From positions 1-13,770 of the forward strand of contig JAFGCA010000788.1 of NCBI GenBank assembly GCA_016932895.1: a stretch of 13,770 nt of DNA, in the 5' to 3' direction. The DNA comes from Sedimentisphaerales bacterium (GTDB lineage: Bacteria; Planctomycetota; Phycisphaerae; Sedimentisphaerales; SG8-4). The position numbers and the translations under genes are program-made. How positions within the stretch are numbered: the stretch's first letter is position 1; every line of letters starts with the position of its first letter. Shown piece by piece: positions 13,366-13,770 of this stretch. The notes beneath the pieces are model-generated. The model had not been told where the DNA came from. It saw only the letters and a program-made list of their open reading frames with translations, and made no database searches.

Positions 13366-13770
13366 ATGCCGTTCATACCTCATACACCAGAGCAGCAGCG
13401 GGAGATGCTCGAGACCATCGGTCTGACGATGGAAGACCTGTTCGGGGACATCCCGGCCGAACTGAGGGCCCGGCCCTTCGATCTGCCGGGCGGACTGAGC
13501 GAGCAGGAGGTTCGCAACCGGCTCGCCGACCTGGCGGGCAAGAACCACGTGGACCTGACGCTCTTTTTGGGCGGCGGCTTCTACGACCATTTCATCCCGG
13601 CGGCGGTGGACGCCATCGCGGGACGGAGCGAGTTCTACACCGCGTACACGCCCTACCAGCCGGAGTTCTCACAGGGCACGCTGCAGGCGATCTACGAGTA
13701 CCAGTCGCAGATCTGCCGTCTCATCGGGATGGACGTGGCGAATGCGTCGCTCTATGACGGCGGCACGGCG
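13366..13770 (+). CDS. gcvPA: Glycine dehydrogenase (decarboxylating) subunit 1, N-terminal part
   Basis: The gene runs off the right edge with 135 codons visible of a family length near 440-450. It opens [19 protein letters not shown] and continues [70 protein letters not shown] and YDGGTA. This is the conserved N-terminal part of GcvPA, half of the split P protein. With GcvPB, which carries the pyridoxal-phosphate lysine and is expected downstream, it decarboxylates glycine and loads the aminomethyl group onto GcvH. GGGGAAGG lies seven bases before the ATG. The 74-base gap after gcvH has no clear terminator or promoter, consistent with one gcvT-gcvH-gcvPA transcript. The split-subunit order is common outside Proteobacteria. 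Confidence 0.95.
   Translation, partial: MPFIPHTPEQQREMLETIGLTMEDLFGDIPAELRARPFDLPGGLSEQEVRNRLADLAGKNHVDLTLFLGGGFYDHFIPAAVDAIAGRSEFYTAYTPYQPEFSQGTLQAIYEYQSQICRLIGMDVANASLYDGGTA

Overview
The window reads as chromosomal DNA of a GC-rich (roughly 60%+) bacterium. The gene content points to Planctomycetota, probably a Phycisphaerae/Sedimentisphaerales-type lineage. The clues are a secreted DUF2961/GH172 protein, a secreted DUF1080 protein, a pseudopilin with a variant H-X9-D motif, a sugar-porter MFS protein, and an archaeal-type 3-dehydroquinate synthase II fragment. This placement is inferred from family content, not from a marker gene.

Layout. 1-149 (minus): start of a 3-dehydroquinate synthase II-like gene with a near-consensus promoter. 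150-833: no gene, but two structured repeats, namely an inverted pair of REP-like hairpins (296-411) and a 167-bp multi-hairpin MITE-like element (580-746) flanked by an 8-bp direct repeat. 834-1166: small membrane protein. 1252-2874: secreted GH172-type glycosidase. 3109-3903: pseudopilin. 4141-5520: sugar-porter MFS transporter with a strong promoter and a hairpin at its predicted transcription start. 5582-6382 (minus): secreted DUF1080 protein, convergent with the transporter. 6672-7529: exported M23 peptidase. 7688-8916: a two-gene cassette (DUF488 plus a protein resembling the dual-OB family) that is visibly more AT-rich than its surroundings. 9161-11635: large secreted multidomain metallopeptidase-like protein whose 3' end runs through a REP-like copy and into the next gene. 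11598-13770: glycine cleavage operon gcvT-gcvH-gcvPA, continuing past the window.

How the genes fit together. GH172, the transporter and DUF1080 make a plausible carbohydrate-scavenging neighbourhood: extracytoplasmic hydrolysis or lyase chemistry followed by uptake. The gcv genes encode the T, H and P(alpha) components of one pathway. The DUF488 pair looks like a separately acquired accessory unit.

The most interesting structure is around the metallopeptidase gene. It is bracketed by two diverged copies (8968-9110 and 11514-11661) of the gcvT promoter plus gcvT start region. Its own C-terminal codons come from the same ~64-bp repeat found at 374-437. This suggests duplication or insertion next to gcvT followed by truncation. 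No CRISPR array, tRNA, rRNA, IS transposase or riboswitch was seen.
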